Assembly (NCBI GenBank): GCA_016946835.1
Contig: JACVTC010000048.1
Location: 1,037,501 to 1,101,500, forward strand
DNA length: 64,000 nucleotides
Source: Neocallimastix lanati (nom. inval.)
Lineage: Eukaryota > Neocallimastigomycota > Neocallimastigomycetes > Neocallimastigales > Neocallimastigaceae
Direction of reading: 5' to 3'
Numbering within the stretch: position 1 is the stretch's first letter; each line of letters begins with the position of its first letter. The translations under genes and the position numbers were made by a program. Of this stretch, positions 36,849 through 58,886 are shown one piece after another. The notes below the pieces were generated by a model. The model saw nothing but the letters and a program-made list of their open reading frames with translations. It was not told where the DNA came from and made no database searches.

Positions 36849-37275
36849 GAGAAAGAGAACGGAATAGGAAGAATAAAAAATTTTTGTATTTCCAAATAAA
36901 ATTTAAATTGTATTAATTAAATAAAATAGTATATTTATGAAAAACAATAAAAATAAAAGAGAAAAAAAATCACTATCAATCAATATATGAAGCAAAAAAA
37001 AATCTATTATATTTTCTATGAAATTCATTATTAATATTATCTAGTATTAAATTACTTTATTAAATTACTTTATTTTCTTTTAAAACTTTTGTCAGACATT
37101 ATCATCTATAGTATAATAAGAGAAAGAAGGGGTTTTAAATTAGTAAAGACAAGCTCAGTAATTTTAAAGTCGATATTTATATATATATATATACTTTTTT
37201 TTTTTTTTTAAAAAAGTGGTCTTTTAAAGTGAAGAAAAAGTTTTTTAATTTTTTAGTAGTAATTATTTTGATAAT

Positions 37276-44835
<7,560 letters not shown>

Positions 44836-44854
44836 TTTAATTATTATTATTATA

Positions 44855-44886
<32 letters not shown>

Positions 44887-46120
44887 AAATATTTTTATTT
44901 TTATTCAATAGATAATAATAATGATAGTAATAATCAATTATTAATATAAATTATTAATATAAATTAAATTATGCATAAAAATAATATATACATATATAAA
45001 CTTTTATTAATATTTATATATACATATATATAATTTTTTTTTCTTTAATAATTTTTTTTCTTTTCTTTTCTTTTATTTTTTTTTAAATAAAAAAAAAGAT
45101 AGCGCGCATTAATATCAAAAAATTCAGTAATAATTAAATAATTAATTAATAAATAAATAAATAAATAAATAAATATAAATAAATTAATAAAATAAATAAT
45201 TATAAATAAATTAATAAAAATATATTAATAATATAAAAATAATAGTAATCATCATCATAATAAAAATAAAAATAAAAATAATAATAAAAGCAATTTTTGA
45301 TCAAAGATTATAATATTATTTTCTTTTTTTCTTACTTTATTTTATTTTATTTTATTTTATTTATTTCTATTAAATATATTTATAATATATATTTAAAAGA
45401 CATAATAGTAAATAATATAATTTAATTCTAATTATATTTTTAGTTTTAGATTTAATTTATTTATTTATTTATTATGGTTACATCCATTTTTTTATTTTTA
45501 TTTTTATTTGGATTACGTCCATTTTTTTTTTTTTTTTTTTAATTTTATTTTGGTTTTTGTTTTAGTTCTTTAAAATATATAAATCGATCTAATTAAGTAT
45601 ATATAAATAAATATGAATAGTTCTTAATATAACTGTTAATAAATTTATATATATATGAGATTATATATGAGATAATATAATTGACAAAAAAAAAAAAAAA
45701 AAAAAAAAAAAAGAATTATCATTAAATATATATATATATATAAAGTTTAGATCATTTTATGTTTTAATAATATTACTATGTCTTTTTTTTTTTTATTTTT
45801 ATTTTTATTTTTATTTTTTTTTTAAATTATCTATTATTAAATTTTTTTTTTATCATCTATTATTAAATATTTTTTTTTATTATTTGTATTATTATAATAA
45901 TATTTTATTGTTTTTTATTGTAAAATTATACGTTTTTTTTTATTATTTGATTTTAAAAAAAAAAAAAAAACATAATCTTTTATTTTATTATAATAATATT
46001 ATAATTAATAAATAAATAAATTATTATTATTAATACTATTATTATTATAAATAAAAATTAAAAATGAATATTTATAACATTATTACATTTTATTAATCAT
46101 TTGTAATAATAGAGAAATTT

Positions 46121-46180
<60 letters not shown>

Positions 46181-46385
46181 TGTGTATATATATATATATA
46201 TATTTATATATAATTAATTATCCTTATTCTTTATAATAATTATTTATTATTTCAATGTACTAATATTGCTATATATTAAAGAAGAAAAAAAAAAATTTTT
46301 TTTTTTCTTTTCATATAAAATTTGATTATTCATTGCTAATATTTTTAAATTCTAAAAATAAAAATGGAATTTTTTTATTTATTTA

Positions 46386-46417
<32 letters not shown>

Positions 46418-46483
46418 TTTTAGATTTGGAAATAATGAGAAGAGAGGGGGAAATTAGGAGCTCTGTACTGACTTCCCTTTTTA

Positions 46484-46518
<35 letters not shown>

Positions 46519-47543
46519 TTTTATAGTATATAATTAAAATTTATTTTCTACTATACTATAATAATGTATTGTTTTAAAACCCTTTTTAGGCAATATACTC
46601 ATCTCCATTTATAATGACCGTTTAGAATCAAGCACTGTTAATTGCTGTAATACTATATTTCAAGGAAAACTTCGGGATTTTGATATCGTTTCGATACAGA
46701 TAGTAATGATTAAAAATAATTAAAAAAAAAATATTTTATTAATATAAATAATAATAATAAATATAGAAAAAAAAAAAAAAAGACCTTTAAGTTATTATTA
46801 TATATTTATTATTTTTTTTTACATTATTAGTATTAACTAAAGTTTTTCTTTTTTTTTTTTTTTTTTTTTAATAAAACTTTAATTCCTTTTTTTTATTTAT
46901 TTTTATTCCATTTTTTTTAATATAAATATAAGAAAAAAAAAAAAAAAATAATCATATTCATTAAAATAATAATAAATATATATATAATTATTTAATATTA
47001 TTTTAAAAAGTTTATAAATAAAAATTATATAATTAATATATATTTTAATTTTAATTGGATGAAATTTAATTAAGATATAAAAAAAATAAAAAGTTAAGAC
47101 CATTTTTTTTTTTTAAAAAAAAACTTTAAAAATTTATATAATTATTTATTATTATTATTTTTTTTTTTTTTTTTTTTTTTTTTAGTTTTATTTTAGTTTT
47201 GTTTTAGTTTTGTTTTATAAACTAAAAAAGAGAAAAAAAAGAATTATTAAAAAATTATGTACTTTATAAAAAGTTACTAATACCAATATATATATTTAAT
47301 ATAAATTTTGTTGATCAAGGTTATATTATTATCAAAAGTAAAATACTTTTTTTTTTTAATAAAAACTTTTTATAAAATGTTAATTTTAATATAAATAGAA
47401 AGCTTTATTTTTCTTAATAAGATTTAGATTATTAATATTATTATACTATTTCATTTTTAATTATTTAATACTATATTTATTTTATATATATATATGTTTA
47501 TATTTTTTTTTTTTAAAAAAAAAGAATTTTTAAATATAATATA
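44836..47543. other. Intergenic region, 2.7 kb, no intact gene
   Basis: Homopolymers (A at 45685-45712, T at 46121-46175 and 47157-47183), TA repeats and T-rich ORF artefacts. Only 46420-46710 has coding-like composition (listed separately). It lies between two plus-strand genes and should contain the promoter of the RNF213-like gene. Confidence 0.7.
46420..46710 (+). pseudogene. Orphan exon-like fragments
   Basis: Two coding-like pieces. LEIMRREGEIRSSVLTSLF (46425-46485) ends in a T run. SIYNDRLESSTVNCCNTIFQ followed by DFDIVSIQI (about 46591-46702) is bounded by TTTTTAG on the left and GTAATG on the right, exactly as a spliced internal exon would be. No partner exons or family recognised. 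Could be a gene relic or a short unrecognised gene. Confidence 0.3.
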
Positions 47544-50500
47544 ATGGCTGAAAAAGATTCTATAAAGGAATATTCTATTACTGAAAATTTTAATTATAAA
47601 ATATTATATTCTTTATTATGTAATACATCGGGTAAAAAAGAATATGAAAAAATCCATAAGTATATTACAAATTTACGAAAATCAATTGAAAAACAAAAAA
47701 TAATTAAAAGCTATAAAGAACTGAAGGAACTGCGAGATTTACTCGATGAATATAAGAAAGAGGAAATAGATAAAGAAAAAGCGAAAAAACTAAATAAATA
47801 CGCAAACAAATTATACATCGCTTCATACAACATAGGAATAAATAATATACATGAAAATAGGTTAAGCAACATAGACCTTTTAGAATTTATTTCATTATAT
47901 AGAGATAATGAAGAAATATTTCAGAATACCAAATATATCCATTTTAATTCTATTGATAATAAATTTTTTGAAGTTTTTAATGAAGAAAATGAACAATTTA
48001 AGGCTAATTTTATTAATTTTTCAATAATTAATAATTTAAATAAAAAAAAATTCAGTAATTTAGATGATTATATACAAGTCATGGGTTCCCACCTTCAATT
48101 AATTTCTTTTATCAATGATAGTGAAAATTTATCCGATTTCCTCATCCAAAAAATTCATAATATTAAAACAGAATTTTCAGAAAAAATAGTAATTGAAATT
48201 TTGAGAAAATTTAAATTAAACGAAATTATCATTCACCGATTGATAAATGAATTAGAAATTTCAAAGTTATCCAATGATACTGTTCTTGACTATTTAGGCC
48301 AATTTCATAAAAAAGTTCACATTCAAAATAAAATTTTCGGGTGTTTAACGAAACGAGTGGTTAAAAATAAAAGCGAAATTATTAATGCTGAAAATACGTT
48401 ATCTGAAAATGTCAGCTTACTGTTGGCATTAATAGATAAAAAATACTTTGATGGCGCTAAATACAATAATGACTATATCGAAAAAACTAAAAAAAACATG
48501 AAAGAAATTTACGAACAGCTTTCAAATTTCGAATTTTCAATGGAAGAATTAAAATTAATGGATTCGATAAATCAAAGTGAAAATCATACCTTTAATTTAA
48601 AATCTCGATGTTCAATTTTATGTTTAAAAAGAGAAGAACAAACTAATCATCTCTATAATTTATTAAATAATAAAATAAAGGATTGCTTATCTACACTGGA
48701 AAATCTTAATACTATTATTAAAATATTTTCAAAATACTTTTCAAATGATAATGAAGACTTAATCCACTATTATAGGAATCTTCGTGATAACATCATCTTA
48801 AAGAAATCTGTTTCCGATTTTCCAACGGATATAAAAGAATTCGATACATCGCTCGGTAAAGCCTGCTTCATGAAAAAAATAGTGTCCATAAAACTGTTAG
48901 CTGTGATATTTGATCAGACAAAATTGCTTAATAGAGAATGGAGCAATATGGAAATCATGGAAGCAGTAAAATTGAGCCTCAATAAATTACTAGGATTTTT
49001 AAGGAGAGAATCGGAGGATCAATTAAAATTGAACTCTAAATTAATGGAATCTGTTTTAAAAAAATTGGAGGAAATGGAATTAGAAGACGATATTAAAAAA
49101 CTTTCAAGTATGTATAAGCTTCCTTTGGATGAAATTACCATCAATGAAAATTGTATTAAATTGAAAATGTTCAAAAATAGAGTGCTTAATATTGAATTGT
49201 TTAAGAAATTCCTATTACTATTAAATGACTTTCAGGCCAATCATGGAGATAACTTGCTAAGAGAAGAAATTCGAAATGAAATTGAATTACTGGAGAAGTC
49301 TAAGTCCTTAAATGATCTTTTGGATATTTATAAGAGATTTAAACAACTCAACCTAAATTTAGATATTCTTAATTCTTCTTCTTCTACCATTACTTATTCT
49401 GTCATTACTAAAATGTACAGTGAACCAAATTTCGTGCAGCTGATATTAATGAAAACTCATGATTTTAAGCAATTAGGGAAATGGATTGATGAAGCCAGTG
49501 ATGTCCGTATTAAACGTGAAGATATTCCGGATTTTGAAGAATGTGTCTTATTTCTCCGAAAATTTAAAGAAAAATGTGCCGATAAAAGTGATAAACAGAT
49601 TATCGAAAGTTTTAATTTTTTTACTCATCGCAAAAAATATAGTCATATTGGGGAATATTTTGAAAAATCATCAAAATTTTATTCTGATTTAAATAAATTG
49701 TATAAATATTATTTAAATCCTAGTACATTGGATAGAGAACACCTAAAAAGTTTGCTACTCAAAAGTGTCCTGACATTGAAATTTAAGGAGTCTGGCTATG
49801 AATGTACCGCGGATTATAATATTAAAGTGAAGACAAGGGAATTCGATTTTATGAAAGGAATTTTAAATTGCCATGAAAATTTTGAAGAACTAGTACGGTT
49901 GAGAGAGGTCGCCATGGTTGAGGATGATGATCAAAATTTTGATAGCTTTGTAGAAATTGTAGATGATGTTTCCAAAATTATTCAACTTTTAAATGATATT
50001 TTCTGTAAGGGATACTATAAGACTTTTTCGTATGAAATCATGATCATCAATGGTATAACCTATTTACATAATCCAAAAACAAGACAATTAAAGCCTATCG
50101 ATTTAAAGGAAATGGCAAAAGAATTGAATATCATTAGAAAGGATCAAGAAAGAGAAATACTCCAGGCTTATAAAGTAAATGCGTTAACCCGATTGATCTA
50201 CGGTAGTCAATTTAATCTTCTAAACAAAATAATTCTTGGCGAATTTAATAGGAATAAGGAGAATGAAGAGGAAGAGGAAAAGGAAGAGGAAGAAGAAAAC
50301 CTTTCCGATGATGATGAAAGAAAATTTATAAATATGGTAAAGTATATCACAGGAAATAACGCTCGAAATTATTATCTTTATGACATGAAGAACAATTCAA
50401 AGGAAATTACTTCACTGAACCAAATGTTCAGCGATATTAGTATGTATTTGAATCAAATTTCAATGAACAATGAATTTGCTTTAGAAACGGTATATAAGGA

Positions 50501-53500
50501 TGCAGAATTACAGAATAAAAGCCACCGTGGAATATATAGTTTCGCCTGTCCTTTGGAAGCTATTGAAATCAATGCCATCTACAGTGCCTTATATTTAACC
50601 GGTAATTTTCCATTGGCCCAAACCGTCTTATACTGTAGTGAAGATACTTCAAAGGAAGAGGTTTTATCGTTCATCTATCGAGCCATGAAGTGTGACTATC
50701 CCGTGCTTTTCATGCTTTTAAAACCTGAAAATTTGAGAGTTGAGGTGAAACAATACCTCATAGAATTATTAGTCACTGATAAAAGTGGTAGTCAAGATCG
50801 TCGACAACAACAACAACAACAAGATATGCTATCCTGTCTCCTCCTTATTTACAGTAAGGAAAATGAAAATGAAAATGAAAATGAGGCCTCGCATGATATT
50901 ATCCATGAGATTCAAAAGTTAATAAATCACCATGATTTTCATCTCCCTGAAGCATGTATATCAACAAAAACCTTCCCGGACGTTGTGTTCTACAGTAGTG
51001 ATTCGCCTGGATTAGGAAAATCAACAAAGATTAAAAGCGATTTTGAAAATGAAAATAATTCCGGCTATGAATATATCTATTTCCCTCTAGGTGGAGATGT
51101 AAATAAGCATGATATTATGAAGAGATTATTAAAATTAACAGGGAAAAAGGTAGAACTACATATAGATATATTGGAAATGGAAGACGGTAACATTGAATTA
51201 ATGAAGGAATTTCTATTTTCCTTCGTACTCTTGAAATACTATTCTCACCAGAATAATATTTTTTACTACGGAGATGAAATTAAAATTAAGATAGAAATTC
51301 CGAAGGGTCACAGCGATGGTGAAAGAGCCTTCCCCTTTTTCCGGTTTTTCAAAAATGATACCATTTCCATGGAAAATTTACCAAAGTTACATATTTCAAA
51401 TGAAGAGGAATATTCGGACATTCAAATCGTATGCAAATATATTAAAAATTTAGATAAAATTGATTATGTTGACATTTGCCCTCCTGAATTAAACGATCCA
51501 ACCCGAAAGAGCAGACCTGATCAATTCTTGACGGTAGAGGAATGCTTTAATATTATTTTAGATACGATAGGATCCTCGAATTTTAACTTTTATAAATTGC
51601 AAATTTTTATTAGAATATTATCAGATCAATTGCGTCATCTCTCAAAATCAATATACTTTAATACGTTGACTTTAGCTGAAGCTAGAGAAGTCAGAAAAAA
51701 TTTAGATAAGGTTAGAAGTACCATTATTAAATCATTAATTAATTATGTTTGTTGGTTCATTAACTCCATTGGTAAAACTATTGAGGATGAGCAAAAGCTT
51801 ACTATGCTTAGTCATGAAAAAAGGAACATTAAATATGAAGAAGCCATTCAACAAGCGAAAAAATATTCTGCAGAAAAAAGAGCATTTTCAATTGCCAATC
51901 GTAACCTCGGAATGATTTTCTTTAATGAAGATGAATATTCCATAAGCATATTACCGACGTACGATAAGAATTCCCGGGAATATCAAGTTTTAAAGGCAAT
52001 CTATAACTCTAATACACTTGATAAAGATATGAAAGAACTTGTCAACTTTAAAAATTTTACGGCCCAAGACTTTCTGAAAGAAGTTCGAAATGTATTAAAT
52101 TTGAATATCCCAATAAATGAACAAGAATTATCCGGAAGAAGTAACGGAATGGAAAGGAATAAAAAAGTAGGAAGAGGAGGAGAAAGAAAATATTTAGAAG
52201 ATATTGTGAAGTCGTATGTGTTCACTGAAGATAACTTCATAAAGTTACTATTAATTTCCCTAAGACTAAGAGCTAATGTACCGGTTATTATGATGGGAGA
52301 ATGTGGTTGTGGTAAGTCTTCGTTGATTCGTAGGATAGCAAAGTTAAAAGGTGTCAAAATGTATATGAAAAATATACATTCAGGAACAGATGATAAAGAT
52401 ATAGAGCAATTTCTAAGAAGGAAAAAGCTATTCGTCTCCTCCTCAGATTCAGAACATGAGGGTGGGAGACAAGAGATTTGGATTTTCTTTGATGAAATCA
52501 ACACTTGTCGTTCGTTGGGTCTCATCGCTGAAATTATGTTGAAGCATACCTGTAAGGGAGAAAGAATTAAAGAGAACATTAAATTTATTGGTGCCTGTAA
52601 TCCCTATCGATTAAATACTCAGAAGGATGCGCTCATCGGACTTCATAATAAGGAAAGATATTCCCCAAGAGAATTAGCGTACAAGGTCTATCCCCTTCCA
52701 AATTGCTTAGTGAATTATATTTTTAATTTTGGAACACCAGAAGATACGGACATTAAAAAATATATAGAGAATATGGTATCTCGTACTTTTGAAGACTTAA
52801 ACGTAACTAAGCATGAAAATATTTCTTCCAGTATTTGGAGACGTTCTGTGAATACGATTTTTGCTGCTCATATATTTATTAGGGATACCTTTGATATTTC
52901 TGCAATCAGTTTAAGAGAAATGAAGAAATGGAAAATTCTATTTAAATGGTTTATTGACTTCTTAAGAATGCCATATATTATTAGAAAGCTTAATACTAGT
53001 TATAATATGGATAATCAAGAAATTTATAGTTTGGCATTAAATCTTAGTATATATATCTGTTATTACATTAGAATATTTCCTAAAAGCAAGAGAAATGAAT
53101 TTTTAGCATTAATGAGGAAGGAGGAAAACTTTGGAAGTCAATTTGATTTTGAAAAATTTGCAAAAATACTTCAACATATGATTGCTGATGAGGTCCATTT
53201 GAAGAAAGGAATTGCTAAAAATAAATTATTACTGGAAAATTTATTTTCAGTTTTTGTTTGTATTAATTTGAAGATTCCGCTGGTCATAGTTGGTGGTCCC
53301 GGCTGCAGTAAATCATTAAGTACACAATGTATCATTGAATCGATGAATGGAAAGGATTCCAGCAGTGAATTCTTTCGATTATTCCCAAAGCTTTATACCG
53401 TATCATTCTATCAGGGCTCCTTAACTACTACATCATCTGAGGTTAAGAAGCTCTTTAAATTTAAAGGACCGAACAGTTCCATAAGCAATGAAAATCCTTC

Positions 53501-56500
53501 AGAAAAAACAATTAAGATCATCGTTTTTAACGAAATAGGGCTAGCTGAAATCTCCTCAGAGCATAATCCACTTAAAGCAATTCATTTTGAATTAGATGGT
53601 TGTTATGATGGTGATGATGATGATGATGATGGTGATGATGATGGTGATGATGATGATGATAGGGAGCATATTGGATTTATTGGTATCTCCAATCGGGCTC
53701 TTGATGCCTCTAAGATGAATCATTTAATTCATTTATCCATTCCAGAGCCAGATATGGAAGACTTATTTGAGACCTCCTTAGCGGTCGCTCAATCCTACGA
53801 CGAACGATTATTAAACTTTTACAGCCGTTGTTATAAAGAATTATCCGTGGCCTATTATCATTATATAAAGAAACTAGAAGAAAATTCAGGAATGTGTAGG
53901 AATGAATTCAATAATGAATTTACGGACTATTCTATGAAACAATTCCATGGCACTAGAGACTTTTACGGTTTGATTACAAATTTTTCAGAATTAATAATGG
54001 ACCATGGTTTCCCAAAATCTAATGATAAGATTAAAGAAATCATGAATGAAAGTATTGCTAGAAACTTTGGTGGTTTAAGGCATTCGGTTTCTCTTTTCTA
54101 TGACCATCTTCAACTATCCAATGAAAATATGGGTACTCCCACGGTAATGGAATGTATTGAAAAAAATATCAATGATTTTAATAGCCGATTTTTGTTACTC
54201 CTCACCCCCAATCATTCAATAAGCCATTTTCTTATTTCTTCCCTCCTTACTCAATTCAACAAAAATTATGAATGTTTCTATGGAAGTAAGTTTACGGAGG
54301 ACCATACCTTCAATCACTACTTTGCAAAAATTTTAAGAAAAGTGAAAAGCAGTATGGCCAACGAAAATATTATTGTCTTCAATCATCTCACCAATTTATA
54401 TCCATCGCTCTCTGATTTATTTAATCAAAACTACAGCACCATCAATAAATATAAATATGCCAAAATAGCCTTAGGAAGTTCCAACGTTCAAAATTACTTT
54501 ATTAATGACAAGGTTCGATTCATTGTTATTTTAGATTATAATGAAGTTAAGAAACAAGATCCTCGGTTCCTTAATCAATTTGAAAAGCAAATTCTCTCAG
54601 TGGAAAATTTATTAAACGAAACCGAAATCGAAGTATCTAAAACTATCTATGAATTATTGAAACAAATTGTGAAAAATCATGATGAGAACAACACATTAAA
54701 GCTTGATTTAAGCTATGAATTGATTAACTGTAGTCTGGAAGAAATTCAAGCTATCATATATAAATTGTCCAATAAATTTGTCAATAATTCTATTGAAGAC
54801 TCTGACTTTGAAAATACGTATATAAATGAGAATGGAGGTTCCGTTGTTGACCCTGAAATTTTGAGTTATGAAGATGTATTAAGTCAACAAGTACTAGAAA
54901 CTATTGTACCAACCTTTTCACAGGATTTAATTTTATATATGAGAGACTCTTCCTTCCCTAAAAAATACGAGAAGGAATATCTAAATATTTTAAAAATATA
55001 CCGTAGGGACTGTCATCTCCATCAAAATATTAAAAACTATTTAGAACATATGAAGACCAATAGGCATATCATCTATACTTTCTCAAATCTTTATGATTCC
55101 ATATTTGGAAAGGGGGATGAAATGAAGCAATTTACCAATGAACATTTCGGTTGTTCCTTTACCCAAAAAACCGTTAAAAATATCTATGTGAAGAATTACA
55201 AGTCAGAACGTGAAATGGAGGAAGAAATTTCCGATTATCTTTCCAATACGAATTTAAATTTAGGAATATTCCACTTTGGAATCGATGATATCGACAATTT
55301 AATTCATATAAACTATTTAGTAGAAAATAATGAAAATCTGTTAAAGTCAAAAGGAAAGTTCCAATTCCAATCGAAAATTATAATATTTATGATTCATTTG
55401 AAAAGAAAAATTGTAAGTAGAGATCCAGAAAAAGAAGAAGAAGAAGAAAAAGCATTCGATAAGCTTCACCAGGGTCGATTAATGTCTCATTTATCGGATT
55501 GGAAACAATTTTTCATTGATAACTTAAACCGATATGATAATTCCTTAAGAAAATTACTTTTCTCCTCCAATATCAATCTTTACTATGACCATAAAAATTT
55601 ATTTGATGATAAGGACGAAAAATTCAATGAAATATTACAGCAATCCTTAAATTTAATCACCTATAACTTCAAAATTAACTTAAGTTCCAATTATTTCATT
55701 TTCAATCTATATTCCAACAGTCTAGATACTTATAAATCCATGATTTATGACTATATATCCAATGACAGAGAATTGAAGAATACGATTTCAAGTTTGGTCA
55801 TTGAAAAAATGAGAAATCAAAGTGAAATTAGTTTAGTTACCAATATTTTAAGGGACTATGAGTTTAAGGATAGTGATGTAGATTTCATTTCCGTCATTAA
55901 TAATTACGGGATAACTATTTTCAGAAAGGTATTCGTTCAAGTTATGGCTCAACTTGAAAAATACAATCTATTTTCATCAAAATTATTGAGTGACAGTGGA
56001 AGAGAGCTTGACAGCAAAATATTTAATAAAATTATCCAATATGCCATCCAAAAAAGTAATATGGCTGATATCTTAGTTTCATCACCCCCTCAACCAGAGC
56101 ATATAGATTTAATAATGGGGATGACCAACCCATGTATTTCATTACTATTCGATGAAATTACCAAAAATGAAAGTAAGTTCTACTATTTCCTGAGTGAAAA
56201 AGGATTCAGAGAGGGTAAAATTTCTTTGGAGAAATTCACTGAAATCAGAGCTATTTCTGTAGCCAATTTTAAAGACGATTTCTTAAGCAAATATGAAGAA
56301 ATCTATTTAACACCATTATTACAAAACAATGAGATTGGCGATGAAAGCGGCCTAATCAGTTACACTAATCAAAAGGCATCGCTCAAAGATCTTCTTAAAG
56401 ACTATATTAGGTTCTTCTTGTCTCGAAGCAATGAAAACTTTGAAGATCCAAGTATCTTAAAATTTTTCATTATTTTATATAAACTATTCATATCGAGAGC

Positions 56501-58162
56501 CGATGCCAGCATAGGAGATAATTCAATCTTCAGCATTGACAATATCGCTGAATTTATACTATTTATAGAGTCGTATGAACATCTCATGTATAATATTTGT
56601 AAATTTATCAAATATATGAATAAGTCTGGTAACAGTTTTTTGAATTATTTAATTTCATTACTCCCAATGAACCTCTTTAAAACTGAAAATAACGAATTAT
56701 CCATAATTAATGATATTTTTGTTAATCTCTATGAATCTATCATCTACTGTATCATTAATATTGAGCCATCTTTCGAAGATAATGAAGAAAAGTTTTTAGG
56801 TTACATTGAAGGTATAATCGTATTCATCAGAGTATTAAAGAAAATGAGCTTACAATTAAATTTGAGTATGCCCCTTCTGGACTTTTTAATGCGTCATATT
56901 TTCGTATTAAATACTTTAATTGCTAATAAGATTCCTTCATTACAATTAAAAATGTTTTTACAATTATTAAAGAAAGAAAGCAGTTTGTACATAGTACCAC
57001 TCTATGAAAGTATTGCTAAGAAGAATAATTTTTCTTTAGAAAGGGATTTAACCATCTTCTTTAAACTATTAAAAAGAAAAAACCAAAAATATTCGGAAGA
57101 AGAACCAGAGATTATTCATGAAGAATATGAATTTTTAATCAATGCCCTTTCCAGTAAACCTTATTGTACCGAATTTATTGTAGACATGTTAATGAACAAA
57201 TTAGAAATTTATAAAAGCGATGACATCCGAAAAATTGTATTAAGTATCATTTGTTCTAATGAAGTATTAATTCAAAAGGAACAAACCCAAATTATTTTTG
57301 AAAGTATTTTCAATGGAGAGATTATATCAAATATTAATGAGAATAGTATCATTAAGTATTTGAACAAAGTTGATAATGCATTTTTGAACAATATCCTCTG
57401 CAATTTATTCCAAAAGAAGATAAAACAATTTTTTGAATTAAATATTAAGGAAGACAACGTCCTTTTAATTAATAATGAGTATTCAAATATTTTGAACCAA
57501 AGTCGTTTAGAAAGTATGAAAAATAATAAATTTGCTTTAAAATATTGTAAGATGTTTGAAAATTTGTATAACTCCTATATGAAAAAAGGAAATAATGACG
57601 AAAACAATAATACAACCAAAATTATAAATAAGCTCATTAGTAATGTTACTAAAACTAATATTTATAACATAATTAATAAAAACGCACTTATTAACAGTAA
57701 TAAAAATCAGAATTTAAATCGTTTAAAAAGTGAAAGATATAAAGACTATTCTTCTAATCATTCAGAAAATAGTAAAACAGAAGATATTACTTCTTATCAT
57801 TCCAAAAACGATGAATCTAAAAAAAGTACCATTTCTATTTATATAGAAAAAAAAGGATATAATGCTATTATATCTAGTTTATTAGAAAACCAACGCCAAT
57901 TAAAAAATACATCTTACGTTGATTCAGTTAAGAGTGAATGTAATGACTATCTTACTTCTAATTCTTTAGATGATATTAACGACGACGTTGAATATTATTC
58001 TATTAATTCTTCAGAAGACAGTGACCATGATAGTGATCATTATTCAAATTCTTTGGAAGACAATGACCAAGATAATGATTATTCTTCAAATTCTTCAGAA
58101 AGAACTTTAACTGTTCAAAGAAATACAAATAAATATTTTCTGGAATCACAATTAAATTACCA

Positions 58163-58166
<4 letters not shown>
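47544..58166 (+). CDS. Giant RNF213/mysterin-like AAA+ ATPase without RING finger
   Basis: One uninterrupted 3,540-codon ORF, intronless, with more G/C at silent sites than its surroundings. Aa 1 to ~1100: helical N-terminal region with an acidic run (~905) and a short poly-Gln (~1087). A P-loop-like PGLGKST lies at 1155-1161. Main AAA modules: GECGCGKSS at 1585-1593 with Walker B IWIFFDEIN (Asp1650, Glu1651), and GGPGCSKS at 1917-1924 with Walker B VFNEIGLAE, where the usual Asp is Asn1996, then GFIGISNRALDASKMN after an Asp/Gly run expanded from GAT repeats (53605-53662). Then RFLLLLTPNHSISHFLISSL, IIVFNHLTNLYPSLSDLF and FIVILDYNEVKKQDPRFLNQ, matching the RNF213 core after AAA4. The remaining ~1,100 aa contain only scattered Cys: no CxxC/C3HC4 RING or RZ finger. 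RNF213 is a ubiquitin ligase on lipid droplets and bacterial LPS; this copy keeps the motor but apparently not the RING module. Ends in a Ser/Asp-rich tail. Confidence 0.9.
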
Positions 58167-58198
<32 letters not shown>

Positions 58199-58412
58199 AT
58201 ATAAATAATTTTAAATATGTATTATCAATTATTATTATTATTATAAAATTTTATTAAATATATATATTTATATCAATAATATAATTATTGATATAAATAT
58301 TATAATTATAAAAAATAATTATATAATACTATATTCTTATTTTATTTCTATTTTCTATTTTTATATTTTCCCATTTTCATTTTTTTATAAATTAATATAA
58401 ATATTACTTTTA

Positions 58413-58449
<37 letters not shown>

Positions 58450-58734
58450 TTTATTATTTTTTCTCTCTTCTATTTTCATAATAAATCTTCCTATTTTAAA
58501 TTTTTGTTTTTTACAATACACAAAATTTACTTGTATATAAAAATTAAATAATATTATAAATAAATAAATAAATAAATAAATAAATATATATATATATATA
58601 TTTTTTTTTCATAATTATTATGTTGAAATATATTTTATAAAATATTTAAATAATTATAGTAATATTAATGATCAAATTCAATAATTTATCATTATTTAAG
58701 TCACAATTCAATAGTGAGGAACAAAAATATTATA

Positions 58735-58834
58735 ATTTTAAAAGAGAACTTCAAATTAAAAAATTCTAGAGTTATACCAGTCATTAATAGCGCTCTCTTG
58801 ACTTAACTCTTTAATTGGTTTAGTAAAAAATTAC

Positions 58835-58886
<52 letters not shown>

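Larger units (their letters stand above)
27939..37275. other. Gene-poor region, 9.3 kb
   Basis: No intact gene. Contents listed separately: a hexamer microsatellite, a degenerate LTR element (29348-30803), three heptamer arrays, and a nuclease-family relic near 34.3-34.6 kb. The rest is homopolymers (T at 28963-29009, 33045-33073 and 36587-36629; A at 33130-33159, 34673-34698 and 36811-36842) and AT-rich DNA. The last kilobase presumably holds the GDE1-like promoter. Confidence 0.75.

Noticed and set aside
52001-52579. 192-codon minus-strand ORF
   Set aside because: Antisense of the AAA region of the RNF213-like gene; hydrophobic composition results from frame opposition.
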